From assembly GCA_964058805.1 (NCBI GenBank), contig CAXKVV010000142.1, positions 1 through 64,000 on the forward strand: DNA of 64,000 nt, written 5' to 3'. The position numbers were made by a program, and so were the translations under genes. This stretch comes from Schoenoplectus triqueter (taxonomy: Eukaryota > Streptophyta > Magnoliopsida > Poales > Cyperaceae). The notes beneath the pieces are model-generated. The model saw only the letters and a list, made by a program, of their open reading frames with translations. It made no database searches and had not been told where the DNA came from. This document shows positions 23,036 through 35,436 of the stretch, one piece after another; the stretch's first letter is position 1; every line of letters starts with the position of its first letter.

Positions 23036-23530
23036 TTATCTTTCTATGTGGAACACTAAAATTGTATCAAAAATTAGGGTTTTTCTTTGATTGCTAAAAA
23101 GAGATAAGAGTACCAACTTATTTAAAAGAGGGTGGTAAGGATCTACACGTTGTGTATTCTGTTTTAATTTTGAATATTCTGATTATTTTTTATTATATAT
23201 CCATTTATTTTATTTTATTTTATAATGAATTGCTACGTATAATAATTTTATCTTTATAGGGACTACTCTGCAAGATTTTTGGGATTTGGATTGTTTTATT
23301 ACTCTTAAAGATGCAACAATTGTTTAAATTGTTAGAGATGTTGTACTTTGGACAATATGGCCGGAAAGAAATAAGTTATATTTCACTGATACCAGATGTA
23401 CACATATTAAAACTATAGGAGCACATATTATAAGTCTAGCTTTATTTTGGTGGTCTTACCTTGATAATGGCAATATTTTTAAGTTATCTCTTACCTTACC
23501 ACAAACTACAGATGAATTGATATTATAAAA
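23036..23530 (+). mobile_element. LINE C-terminal fragment (zf-RVT end)
   Basis: Degenerate frames give SMWNTKIVSKIRVFL, then KRDKSTNLFKRGW, and after a short gap RDVVLWTIWPERNKLYF and ISLALFWWSYL. This is the typical end of plant LINE ORF2 (zf-RVT, then LW-IW-ERN...FWW). It belongs to a second LINE copy, inactive and interrupted just downstream. Confidence 0.75.
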
Positions 23531-24255
23531 GGAGGGTACATTTAGTGTTCTCAAAACCGTGTCATCGTGGCTGAATACGGTACAAACGACATGGCACGAT
23601 AAGAACACGATACGGTTAAGACACGGCATGTGACACATGTCAAGCCGTGTTCGATTTTTTTTACTATATGGCATGACATGGTTAAGAGGGCGTACACGGC
23701 ACGACACGATTAGGTACGGCATGATAGACCCGACTAGACACCACTAGGCACGCTAGATATGGCACATATAGGCATGAAAAATAAATATATAATATTATAG
23801 TATATAAAATATATGTGTTTTTTCTTTTTTTTCTGTTTCTTCCATTAAAAAATATTTTTTATAATTTTCTCTCATTTTTTGGTATTTTTTATTTTTTTAA
23901 CTTTGTCCATTTTTTGGGAAAAATAGAAAATATAGTATTATAATATATAAAAAGTTAGGGAATTTTTTTTCATATTTTTCTTTTTTATATTTTTATATTT
24001 TTTATATTTTCGAATTTTTTTTAATTTTCGACACGTCGTACCGAATCAACACGACATGAACAAACACGACATGGTTAGACACAGACACGAATATACACGT
24101 TACAGTTAGGCACGACATGTCTTAACCGTATCTTAACCGTGCTGTGCCGGTTATTTCTAATTTTTGACACAATACGGCATAACACAATAAAAATAATAAA
24201 ATAATATTTGTGTCGTGCCGTGTCAAGCCGTGTTTTGACACGGCACTGCAGGACA
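23531..24255. mobile_element. Repeat element with CACGACA/GTCGTG-rich ends
   Basis: Both ends are dense in words such as ACACGG, CACGAC, GGTTAAGACACGG and their complements. The centre (23770-24010) is a very T-rich stretch. The inverted word content at the two ends suggests a non-autonomous DNA transposon inserted at the tail of the LINE at 23036-23530. No clear terminal inverted repeat or target duplication could be fixed. Confidence 0.5.
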
Positions 24256-24680
24256 CAATATTAGAATACTAGGTACATCTCCTCTGGTTATGGAACATCC
24301 CATGGAGATGGAAGAGAGAGGGGTGCTATCAGACCCACTGACTTTGGTACCAGCTGCTCCTCCCATGTGTGGCGCAAGCTCAAAATCACTTTGATTTGGA
24401 ATTTTATTGTTTTTTATCACAGTATGCAAATGTCAGGTGCTTTGCAATGTTATTAGACTTGTTGCTTGTTGTTTCAGTGTTGAACTATGTTTGTTGTGTT
24501 GATGTCTAGATATTTGAACTAGGTATAGGACTTAAATTTCCATTTGTATTAGTTTTTGCTACAAAATTTTTGTCTCGTATAGCACCAATTGTTTGGTACT
24601 ATAACAAGCCTTAGGATGTAAATTTGTTCTATGGTTTCAAGTAAATAGGTGGAGTTACTCTACTTTTGTCCAAAAAAAAC
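24256..24680 (+). other. Possible LINE 3' tail
   Basis: Sequence after the CACGAC-rich insert has the look of a LINE 3' UTR (short stop-rich frames, 'tgttgcttgttgtttcagtg') ending near an A-rich stretch (24670-24680). This is inferred from position only. Confidence 0.25.
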
Positions 24681-24689
24681 TGAAAATAT

Positions 24690-26480
24690 CAAAAATTAAT
24701 ACGGATTTTATTATTCACTATCATGAAACTCGCTTGAGTGGACAAAATCTCTCAAAATGCACTATTTTTTTTTTAATTTTTTATACAAATTTGATTTTAT
24801 GAGGAGGGTGGGAGAGGGAGGCCCTTGTTGATCCCATCCCTTAGTTTCATCCCATCGATTGATCTCCCACAATCCATTTCAATCATTTAATCTTTTGTCT
24901 TGTCAACCTCTTTCTTCATATTGAAAATTTGACTTCACCCCCCTAATAAGATAATATTATTTTTGTTGAAGACCTCGGATTCAAAATTCAGATAGAATCC
25001 TTTATAAATAATTAGAAGTTGGATATCTTAGACTCTCGTCTTTACTATGACATATATTTCTAGCAATGTGCGATTTGAGATGGAAAGGATCCAGGTTAAT
25101 TTGCTAAATCATTTGTGTTAATTTGATGCATATGCATTTTTTACTAGTTATTTATTCGTGCTATCTTTGTCGATTAGATATAATAATAGCTATATAATAT
25201 TTTAATGTATAAAATTTTAATTTAAAATATTTCCGAGAAACCGAATAAAAAAAGCAGCGTGAAGTAAATGTTGTTTTTAAATTGAAATAGCAAGCAAAAA
25301 TTTATATGATTTTTTAATAGTTTTCTCTTTTCATATTCTACCTTGCGAAAATGGAATTTTTTTTCTTTTGTGGTATTGTTTCTGTTTTATTGTGCTAATT
25401 AGATGTCATCCTAGCCCCTATAATCTAATAATAGAGGCTACTTATCTCTCTCTTTTTATTTTCTGATATACAATAGTAACCTATCTTTGGGTTGCTTCTT
25501 GACTTTTATTATGTTTTATTTTTGTTCGTTGAATGAGTTAAAAAGATTTTGTCATTGCCCTGCGAAATAGAAAACAAAAACTGATTTTCATGTTACTTCC
25601 ATGTATTTCATTTTTAGTTCTGCGTTTTTCCCTTATATTGGCTAAAACATTTTCTTTGTTGTTGTTGACATGTATATTGCATGATTATATGTAACAAAAA
25701 TTGAACTTATAACAAAATGTCTAAAAGACATGACGACCATATCAACAATTTTCTTTAAAATACTGCATATGTATGTAAAATACATTCACGCACATATTAA
25801 GTGTTCAAATTTGATTCCTAAAAATTGTAAAGCACCGATTATCTTACTTAATATCGTATAATTTTTGTCGTATTAGGTGAAATATTTCTTCGATCTATTA
25901 GCTATGTACATTCAATCATATACGTCGTCTATGTGCTAGTATTTCTTTTTTCCAAGATAAGGAATTCATATCATTTCATACATTCACCTTCCTATTTTAG
26001 TGTTTGTCAATGCGAGATTTAGATATCAAGAAATCTACGGACCACATTGAGATTATCAAACTTGAACCCAAAGAAAAATAGTATTTTACTTGAGGATCGT
26101 TGCATAAATATGCTAATAAAATATGAGAGTCCCATGTTCTTGACCACAAGATTCAATTCAATCTGGACACGCTTTGCTGTCCCTTTTCAATTCATGGGAG
26201 TTGCTCCAGCCAGGTGGAACTCCGTTTCTGACCTCCAAATCCACGTTCATTTTCATTTTCATTTTCTTTGAAGTATATAAATTATTATAAATTAAAATAG
26301 ATAGGAAGAGGGAAAGAAGATGAGGTGTGGAACGGAGGAAGCAACTTGAGCAAGAAGACCTCCAAAAAATCCAATTTGAAATAGAAAACCGTTTCTTGAC
26401 GCCTCCATTTCAGACAGAACATGGAGATGTTGGAAAGTTCTTGTACCACAGCTAACATAGACGACAAATTAGTGTATTGA
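24690..26480. other. AT-rich spacer
   Basis: No supported gene, RNA or repeat family was recognised. Confidence 0.5.
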
Positions 26481-26482
26481 TC

Positions 26483-26550
26483 ATCAACAACAACAACAAA
26501 AAAGTCTTTAATCTCAAATAAATTGGAATAGACTAGAAATGAAATCCATC
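26483..26550 (-). mobile_element. Au-SINE-like 3' end, reverse orientation
   Basis: It reads (CAA)n, then 'gtctttaatctcaaataaat' and 'tggaatagactagaaatgaa', the complement of the copy at 19420-19496. Confidence 0.55.
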
Positions 26551-26850
26551 GAAAAATATATAAAAGTGAAAATAAATTAGTGTATTGATACTATATGAAA
26601 ATATATAAATGTGATAATTAATTTAAGCATACTTATAAAATTAGGAATATATAATGATGTTGATTTATTATTGTTTTGTATAATATTTTTTTATCTATTT
26701 GCATTTAAGCTAAGAAGATTGAGGACTTGAGTCTCTTTTTGAGATATCAATATGGTGTCGACTCGATTGACTTTCCATCTCATGATTGATCAATGCTGAA
26801 CTCTCTCTTACATTCGATCAAGCTCTTTTTTCATGAGATTGATATATGTA

Positions 26851-26854
<4 letters not shown>

Positions 26855-26908
<54 letters not shown>
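26855..26908. repeat. TA microsatellite (left of MITE)
   Basis: About 27 uninterrupted TA units. A further TA run follows the MITE at 27312-27340, so the MITE appears to have landed inside one long TA tract. Confidence 0.95.
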
Positions 26909-26911
<3 letters not shown>

Positions 26912-27307
26912 TGAGGCTATGGTGCTTCGCGAAGCACAAAACCTCCCGTGCTTCGCATCCGTATCTCGAATTTGAAAGTTCATACGCTCGATCCAAACCG
27001 TTGAACATGATCTTCATATTGAAATATCTTTGGAGATCAAATTTTATATTTTTTTGAATTTTTTGCTATTTTTTAAATGAGTATAAAATTTGCTGATCTA
27101 ACGATTTCTGCACCATCCAAAACTAGCGATTTTGTACCCATCTAAAAAATAGCAAAAAAATTCAAAAAAATATAAATTTTGATCTCCAAAGATAGTTCAA
27201 TATGAAGATCATGTTCAACGGTTTGGATCGGGCATATGAACTTTCAAATTTGAGATACGGACGCGAAGCACGGGAGGTTTTGTGCTTCGCGAAGCACCAT
27301 AGCCTCA

Positions 27308-27311
<4 letters not shown>
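26909..27311. mobile_element. Foldback MITE, copy 2
   Basis: A 403-bp near-perfect hairpin: arms of roughly 175 bp with only a handful of differences by eye. Each arm starts GAGTGAGGCTATGGTGCTTC and contains the palindrome GGTGCTTCGCGAAGCAC near the tip. The inner arm shares 'gaattttttgctatttttt' with the copy at 15440-15842. No coding frame. Transcription would give a long, almost fully paired hairpin RNA. Confidence 0.9.
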
Positions 27312-27340
<29 letters not shown>

Positions 27341-27343
<3 letters not shown>

Positions 27344-28200
27344 CATTTGTGTGTATAATTGTGAATCGTTAAGACTCATGATTAGCTATTTCATAACTAA
27401 AAAATCGATTTATGTAATTAATTGATATATCAACCAAAAGATTAAGAGCTCATCGGGACATAATTATATCTTTTTCACTACTATTATATATCTTTAAGGA
27501 GTTAGACTAATCGTATTTTTTATATTAAAAACTAAATCATTTTTTATTTTGATAAATTTGGTTTAAATTAAAGAAAAATATTGTATCATGAAAGAATAAT
27601 TAAAAAGAACAAACAGTGTATTTTGACCTCACTAAACATTTTCGTACATTTGATCAACTTCCCAATTCAGTGAGAAGTAAAACTGGAGATCTCCAGTATC
27701 TTGAGAATGGATGGTAATAGCTTTGACCTCGGTCCACCAAACGGTTCAACTACGTTGGCCGTCCTTCTGGATACTTCTAACCTGTATTGTATTCCCAAAT
27801 TGACCCTCTGGAGTAAAAAACAATTTTAAACAACTTTATTTTTGTGTGGCTTTGATTTTACAGTGAAAAATAAAAATCAGAACCTAGAATTATTTCTAAA
27901 CTATAGATTAAATGATACTAAGATAACGAACTAATGAAATGATTGTAATTCATACATCTTGAGTAGAAGTTCAATGTACCATATCAGCAAAAACTATAAA
28001 AAAAAAATACATCTTGCATTCTTAGTTGTACAGCTGAAATTAATCACCACCACATAAAATCCATTTTTAATTTGCACAAAATCCACTATAGTAGTCGGCG
28101 CACAGGATTCAAACAATCTGTAACAGAAACAGAGGGGTAGAATGGTCGTTCTGCCTTTTTTCTTCACAAATTTCGCCCCTAGGTATGTAATTATGTAAAT
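27341..28200. other. Spacer upstream of FatB
   Basis: AT-rich upstream sequence. No gene is seen; the distal promoter of FatB probably lies here. Confidence 0.4.
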
Positions 28201-28231
28201 AAAAAAAAGTGAGAATTATACAACACAGTTG

Positions 28232-28238
28232 TATAAAT
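28232..28238 (+). promoter_or_regulatory. TATA box of the FatB gene
   Basis: TATAAATAC about 30 bp before the CT-rich leader fits a plant TATA box with a transcription start near 28262. Confidence 0.55.
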
Positions 28239-28261
28239 ACACCTTCCACCTCTTAAAAAAA

Positions 28262-28386
28262 TAGCTTCTTTTCCAGTTGTCCCTCCCTCCTCCCTCTCCC
28301 TCTCCCTCTCCCTCTCCCTCTCACTGGGGTCTGGAAAGCAGGAAGCCTGAGAGAAAGAGTCAGTCGAACCTGACCGAGCAGATAAG
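28262..28386 (+). other. 5' UTR exon of FatB with TCTCCC hexamer repeat
   Basis: A CT-rich leader with five tandem CTCCCT-type hexamers (28292-28321) ends at a 'gataag|gttagc' donor. The matching acceptor 'tttttttcctccag' ends at 29541, giving a leader intron of about 1.15 kb. A long leader intron is a common feature of plant FATB genes. Confidence 0.55.
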
Positions 28387-29595
28387 GTTAGCTATCAATT
28401 TTGTTTATCTTTCCCTTTACTTGTGCACATTTTCTCGTAGCATTAAGGTTCTCCCGTTCTCGCATTGTGTGATTTATTACTAGATCTGGATTACATTTTA
28501 GTACATTTGGGAATTTTGATTTGTTAAGCAGGTAACTTTTTTATTCTTTTCGTGTAATTAATTCAGTGGAGATCCATAAACTGATGGTCGGTTGTTTTTC
28601 CTACAATTTTAAATTAAATTGGCCAAAACTTCTTTCAAAATCGAGATTTAATTTGGTTTAGTTCCCACGATATTTCCTACTTGTTGTTTTTCTTTTCCTA
28701 TCGGTGCCAAAGATGTCTTATTTTATTTGTTAGTTTTAGTTTATGGTATCATTCTGATATCTCTGTCGTGCAATGCCAATTTATATCTTTTCATGTTGAT
28801 GAAGAGAAGAAATGATGAAATAACATTGCATCTTTCGAATCTGTTACTATATTTAGTTCGAATGTGTTTTTTATTCGAGTATGAAAGATTGTAGTTTTGA
28901 AATCAAGGATCAGTAGGGATGTCTTAAGAAGAACATAAATAAACATACTGTTTCTTAATCTAGTGTGGAATGCTGATTAAGATTTATTTGAGATGAGTCG
29001 ATTTTTCTCCGGCTTTGAGAATATCTCTTACATTTCTATAATTGCATTCAGACTATTAGATCCAGTATCTCTTTTGGTTGCATTTTACCTAGCAATTACC
29101 CCTTTTGGTGCTATATTCCAAAATTTCCTTAATCTTTGTGTATTCTGAATACATTTAATTCTTTTTTAACTTTTTTCTCTATTCAATTCTTCTGTATCTA
29201 TTAGTAGACAAAATTAGTATATTTCAGTAACTTTGAAAATTTTCAAATTATTTTGTTTCAAAAATTTCTCTATGCTTCCTTTATAAATTAAGAAGTCTAA
29301 CAACACCATAAGATTTCCGGATTTCCTTTTTGTGGAAATGCATGCAATCTCTATTGTTGGATTTTTTTTTATATCTACTGTCTACATGCATTATAACAAC
29401 TGATGCATATATGCTAAAATTAAACCATTTTTTAAGAGTCTTTATCTTTATTTTAGGATAACATTCTCTGTACTTTTTAATTTGTTGAGCTGGCATATTT
29501 CCATCCCGTGACAGCTAACTTATGCTTTTTTTTTCCTCCAGATTTCAATTACTCAGTTCTACTTGCATGTGAATCGGTCCTACACAATTCCAATC

Positions 29596-32379
29596 ATGGC
29601 TTCCTCTTTTGCTGCTGCAGGTTTCTTGCCCACAAACACCCCAATCAAGCCCATGAAAAATTCCTTTCCAGACAAACCTGATGTAATATCTCTCAATGCA
29701 GTACCAAAACCCAACAAAACTGATACAAAAGCATCCATGAAAGCTCAAGCGCAAACCATCCCCAAAATAAATGGCACCAACCCAGGTGTAAAACTCCCTT
29801 TTGAAAATGTCCTCTTAGATGAAGAACCACATGAGAAAAGTTCCTCTCCATTGGATACTCCAATCCCATCCTCTCCATTTCAGATGACACCTTCTAAGAC
29901 CTTCTACAATGCACTGCCAGATTGGAGTGTCTTGTTGGCGGCAATGATGTCTTATATTTTTCTGGCAGCTGAGAAGCAATTTACATTATCTGATTGGAAA
30001 CCAAAGAGACCTGATATGCTGGCAGATGCATTTGGGTTCGGACGCATGATTCAAGATGGGACAGTCTTCAGACAGACTTTCCCGATAAGATCGTATGAGA
30101 TCGGTGCTGATCGTACTGCTTCAATTGAGACCCTCATGAACCATTTACAGGTACAGGATTATAATGGTACCATACAAATTGTTACTGGTATGTCTACAGG
30201 CATGTTACCATAGATGCATAGGAAAAGGGTCTGGTATAAATTTTATGTCTTGTTCTTTAATTCTGATTTCTCTTTTTTGTAGGTTATTCTGAATGCATAT
30301 GAAACTTGCCTGTACATAATTTAAAATGAATTTATACTACTTTTATAAGAATTATATATGCATATAGGAGGATATGGAATATGAAAAAAAAATCATTGAA
30401 AGAAAAAAGTTGTGTAATTTTCGTTACAATTTGCATCAGATTGCTTTTCTTTTTACATCCATAGGATTTTATCTAAAGCCATCAACAGTTAGAGAATTCT
30501 TCTGCAATTGCAACCATAACAGTACAGATCTATTAGAATGCATGAAACAATTCATAGATTTAGTAAGTATGAGTTCATGAAGAAATTATTTCCTACTTTT
30601 TTAAAAAAAAATTAATCAACTTTATGTCATTTCTTTTTATAGGAGACTGCGCTTAATCATGTGAAGATTGCAGGGCTGCTGGGAGATGGTTTTGGTGCAA
30701 CTCCAGAGATGAGTAAGAGAAAACTCATATGGGTTGTCTGTAAAATCCAACTACTTGTCGAACACTATCCCTCTTGGTACATTTACCTACTCGCTGAGTT
30801 ATACAATTTTGTTCCGAAAAGAATACTAAAATTTGCATTTCTGCAACAATTCCATTCTTACTCAAATCCATTTGGAACTAGGACTTGAGATTAACTATTT
30901 TCTGTGCTACTTGTTGATTAACTTGGCTCATTTTACGCCCCTTCTATTGTTTTATTAATTTAGGGGTGATGTTGTGGAAGTTGATACATGGGTTGGTGCA
31001 TCGGGAAAAAATGGCATGAGAAGGGACTGGCATGTGCGTGACCATAAATCCGGCCAGACTATCTTGAGAGCTACCAGGTATTGCACACCTTTTTCATCTG
31101 AGTCTGTCAGCATTACGGCATTTGCATTGGTTACCATATGAACTTTAATTGTTTAATTAAGTGCCAACCAAGCCACAAAAAAAAATCTGAAAAGCAACTA
31201 GCTACATTCACTAAACTATGTTCAAACCTCACATATATCGCAACAAAGCCTTCCTAAGTGCCAACTTTGCTTTTTGAATATTAATTTCTTTTTTGTTTGC
31301 TCATTCAGTGTATGGGTGATGATGAACAAAGAAACGAGACGGTTAGCAAAGATGCCAGAAGAGGTACGGTCTGAGATCGGACCTTATTTCATTGATCGCC
31401 TCGCAATCCGTACAGAGGATGCCAAAAAGCTCCCCAAGACTGAGAAGAAGGATTCCTCAGAACACTCTGTCAGAAAGGGCCTAACTGTAAGTATTTTCTC
31501 ATTTTCTGAATGACAAAAGATATTATATATTCCACATCCAATAAAGACCCTGGACTTTACGTTGAATAAAGATAGCAGTAAGTGCTGAAATTGATCTTTA
31601 GTGAGAGAAGCGTTTTAAATAACTCAAAAATTCCATTTACCAATATGCTGTTGTTATTGTGGAGCAGCCGAGATGGAGTGATCTGGATGTCAACCAGCAT
31701 GTGAACAATGTGAAGTACCTCGGGTGGATTCTGGAGGTGCTATTTCTATACCCCTATTGATCTTGTTTACTATTATTATTGTTTAGATTTATTCTTTCTA
31801 GATAAGTATGATAAGCTTAGTTGAGCGGTCCTTGTACATATTGATTTTGTTATACCCACATGCTTTTATAAATTTGATATATATCACATGCTTGGTTGGT
31901 TAGTTCTGGGTTGTTCTGCCCTTGCTTTGTACCTATATTAATTAATTTCAGTCAAAACTACCATATTGCTTTTTGCATCTACGCCCCTCAGTGCATTGTC
32001 AAAATTTTCCCTGGAAAGCAGCTGATTGCATGTTAAAGTCCATAATTCTTCTCTAATTCTTTGGCAATGATCTCTGTCAATCATCATGAACATTTAATAT
32101 TTTTGGCTTTTTATTGTTTATCCTTACATTTTAGTTTCACTGTTTTTTCAGAGCGCTCCAATTTCAATTTTAGAAAAGCATGAACTGGCAAGCATGACAC
32201 TGGAGTACAGGAAGGAGTGTGGCAGAGACAATGTGCTGCAGTCCCTGACAACTGTGTCTTCTAGTGCTGATTGTTCTGTTGAAGACGGGGTTAGGTGTGA
32301 GCATCTTCTCCAGTTAGAGAGTGGGGCTGAGATTGTGAAAGGATGGACTGAATGGAGGCCAAAGCGGATAGAGGAGTAA
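29596..32379 (+). CDS. FATB: Acyl-ACP thioesterase B (FatB), chloroplast
   Basis: Hydrolyses acyl-ACP in the plastid stroma, releasing mainly saturated fatty acids (palmitate in the housekeeping type) for export. Exons: 29596-30150, 30643-30776, 30964-31077, 31309-31486, 31668-31736, 32152-32379; all GT-AG, 1278 nt, 425 aa. Exon sizes 134, 114, 178 and 69 match other plant FATB genes as I know them. Residues 1-50 form a plausible transit peptide. LPDWSVLLAAMMSYIFLAAE (107-126) is the FatB hydrophobic anchor. Two hotdog domains follow. The catalytic set is visible: Asp334, Asn336 and His338 in DVNQHVNNVKY, then Glu372 and Cys373 in RKECGRD. The ATG at 29596 gives MASSFAAAGF, the expected plastid start; no better ATG lies upstream. 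Positions usually strongly conserved differ here (DAFGFGRMIQDGTVF near 144-158; GWTEW where GRTEW is usual), so substrate range may differ. Confidence 0.95.
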
Positions 32380-35198
32380 GGAAATGCTAGTGCCGTTTGG
32401 GGCCAGGGTGCTTAAATAAATATGAAGTTCATTGAGAAGTGAGGAGCTTCAAAAGAACTTCAAACTAATTTGTGGTTCCAATTTTTCCCGGTTTGGAGGG
32501 AAATGGCAGCATTGTTAGAGAAAGATAAAACGGGTGCAACATTGTTTTTTAATTTTGGCTTATCTGTATAATAGTATGGGTAGGGAAGGGGTCCGCATGT
32601 GATTTATGGTGGTCTAATCTACTATTTCTTTTTCCTTTTTTTTTCAGTTTCTTTCATTTTTTTGTTTGTTTTGATTTCATTGCCATCCATGGGAAGAATT
32701 GGTCTCAGAAAATGGATAGTATTGAAGATGTAATTATTCATGCTTAAATTATTGTTTGTGAGCACGGAGCATTCTCTGATGAGTAGCCCTCTAAAATGTG
32801 TGCTAAATACTCTTGAATTTTCTTCCGAGTGCACTATGATAAAATAATTATTGAGGTTTGTATTACTTGGAAAATTATAGTCCTATAGCCTTACAGGATA
32901 TGGAGGGTTGCTCTAATGAGAAGATAAAACGTTATTAAGACCAAGTAAAAGTGAACCAGTAGACGAAAGAGATTCGTTTATCAAATTGAACTAGTTAAAA
33001 GTCAAAATATGTTGGATGGATTAACATGTTGTACAGAGAAGACAAATGAATTACAGGAGGTCAAAATTAAGTATACTAGTGAAACTTTGGTGACATCATT
33101 GATTTTAGTTCTCATCCGGACAAAGAATTAACATGGTTTTCATTGCTTTATGAATTATGAGATAGTAGAACGGGAATAAGCATCTCATTATTAAATTTTA
33201 TTTGATAATTGTTATTTAAATTGCAGAGATGCAGAGACTAGATAAAACTATATAATTATCTAAATTTAATAGTTCATTTAACAAGCCACGTCAGCGAAAA
33301 CGTAGAAAATAAATTTTGATAGTGCTATTTTGATAATTTTATTCTATTTAGAGACGTCATTCTTAAAAAATATTGTCAATTTTATTACGTTATATGAAAT
33401 TTTATTTTTAACAATCATTATCAATGCGGATGCTTTAATAATTCAAGTTGGAATTGTTCATTGCATATAAGTTGTTTTTTCTTCTGGGTGAAATTGAAAA
33501 GAACCAGGAGACCTAACTTTGAGCTGTTCAATTAAAAGAGTGCGACCCCAATCTGCCATGATAAATGATATCCAATAAACATCTTACCTGTGGATAGTGT
33601 CAGATTTAGTAGTTAGTACACTTGCTTTTCCGTGTGGCGAAGTGAACATTTAATGTTTCATAATTGCTTCTCTAGACATTGCACCAAATAAAAGTATAAA
33701 ATAGGTGGGACTGAAATGCAAAAGTTAATGTATGTTTTGTACTGACTCTTGATAAAAACAGTAAACTCAAAATTTTACATGATAGGAAACTAAGTTGTTG
33801 ATAAAACCAATTGACCTGAAAACTTTGGTCCTCAAAATATGCCTTACTAATTTAATTTGAAGAAGACCCCAGGGAGAATGCCAAAATAATCTCTGAATGG
33901 CTGTATAACAATAGTATAATTAGCAACGTCTGTTTAGGCGGTCAAACTTATTTCCCAAAGAACAGAAAAAATATATATTTATGTTGGTGGGTTTAGGTAC
34001 CTTTAATTGCATACATATATATACGTTCTTTCTCTGGTAGGTTTACAGGCCAACTGGAATAAGCCCCACAGACAGGTCCCACGGATATATCTCTCTCATA
34101 TTTCTTATATCTTACGTGCGATTAGGCTATAACATGTTGTGTTATTAAAGCTAAAATATTGGCCCCACAAGATGTGGGGGGATCAATAGACAAGAAAACA
34201 ATGCCAACTGTCTCTTTAAAAGAAGAACGATTGACCTATTGAGAAAGCAAGTTCCTTGCAATTGCAATGATTTCCTATATGATGACAATGACATGTGTCC
34301 GTTGTTTTTTTGTGTCATTGCTTCAGAGAAGATATTTCTTTTTACGCATAGATGATGTGAAATTGAATCTTTGCATGGTTTTAGTGATGCTAACATTGTT
34401 TGTACTGGTATAACTGGAATGCTTGTACCAGAGAATACATGATTATGCACCTTGAAATTAAGCTTATGCAAGCTTACTTCCAATAAATTGTGTTATTTTT
34501 TCAGATTGAAATAAAGATTCAGAGACGAGCACAAGTAACATTTCTTAATCCACTAGAAGAAATAAGTACATGCATTTTAAGAAAAAAAAACAAGCCATGT
34601 ACAAGGGGAAGTTAGCTCATTTTAAAAATTTAAAATTCTAATAAAATTAGTGCTAGCTATAAATTTTTTAAAATTAAGAAATTTCACACAACGAACAAGT
34701 CTATACTGGTATAAATTAAAACTTGAAATATGAGATATTCAATACGGTTCACCAAAAAACAGAATAATAAATTAATAAAAAAATTAATTAGTGATTTCGG
34801 TAGTAATGAAGTTATGAACAGCACAGTTACTGAAATCTTAGAAACAAAATCATCATCAGTTTGGCTACCTTCCCCAAAAAACTGAGCACAAGAAACTTGG
34901 GACGAACCACAATTCTAGAAATGACGGTGAAAACTCTTCCAAGAACTAATTTGAAAATTTTGAATATACGAGACATTAACATGCACCTGAACAAAGAAGT
35001 AAAGACAATTGAACTAATACTAGTAACAAAAGATGGTGAAAACAATAGACATTTGTCCAAATTGAGATGATGGCATCAGTATGATCATGCAAAAATAATC
35101 CATAAATATAACTCATACAACACTTCTTCAATCATTCGGAAATCCTCCAAGAATAGAATTCAACCTTGTAAATTAAACATGAAACAAACAAGTCTGTA
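32380..35198. other. FatB 3' UTR, spacer and SRL1 3' region
   Basis: FatB transcript end probably lies near 32640-32720. The remainder is AT-rich with no supported gene. The block around 33210-33420 looks repeat-derived but was not classified. Confidence 0.45.
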
Positions 35199-35394
35199 AG
35201 TACAACACTGTTTGAAATAAACACTTTGAATCCCCCATAAGCATCTTCAACTGCTAGTACAACACTGTTTGAAATAAACACTTTGAATCCCCCATAAGCA
35301 TCTTGGACTACTAGTACAACACTGTTTGAAATAAACACTTTGAATCCCCCATAGGCATCTTGAACTACTAGTACAACACTGTTTGAAATAAACA
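35199..35394 (-). repeat. 57-bp minisatellite in the SRL1 3' UTR
   Basis: Three full units and a 25-bp partial fourth, starting 'agtacaacactgtttgaaat' at 35199, 35256, 35313 and 35370, with exact 57-bp spacing and only a few differences. The unit length is a multiple of three, so the minus strand stays open through all copies (each encoding a VFISNSVV...AYGGFK unit). It lies about 40-240 bp downstream of the SRL1 stop. Confidence 0.9.
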
Positions 35395-35436
35395 TGTCTG
35401 TAACTTTTATAAATGAATTGGAAAATCCTATCTTTT

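Noticed and set aside
26853..27340. CRISPR-like or riboswitch-like structure
   Set aside because: The strong symmetry is a single inverted repeat inside a TA microsatellite; there are no spaced direct repeats and the setting is a plant genome.
29545..29890. Minus-strand frames opposite FatB exon 2
   Set aside because: Antisense shadows of the FatB coding exon.
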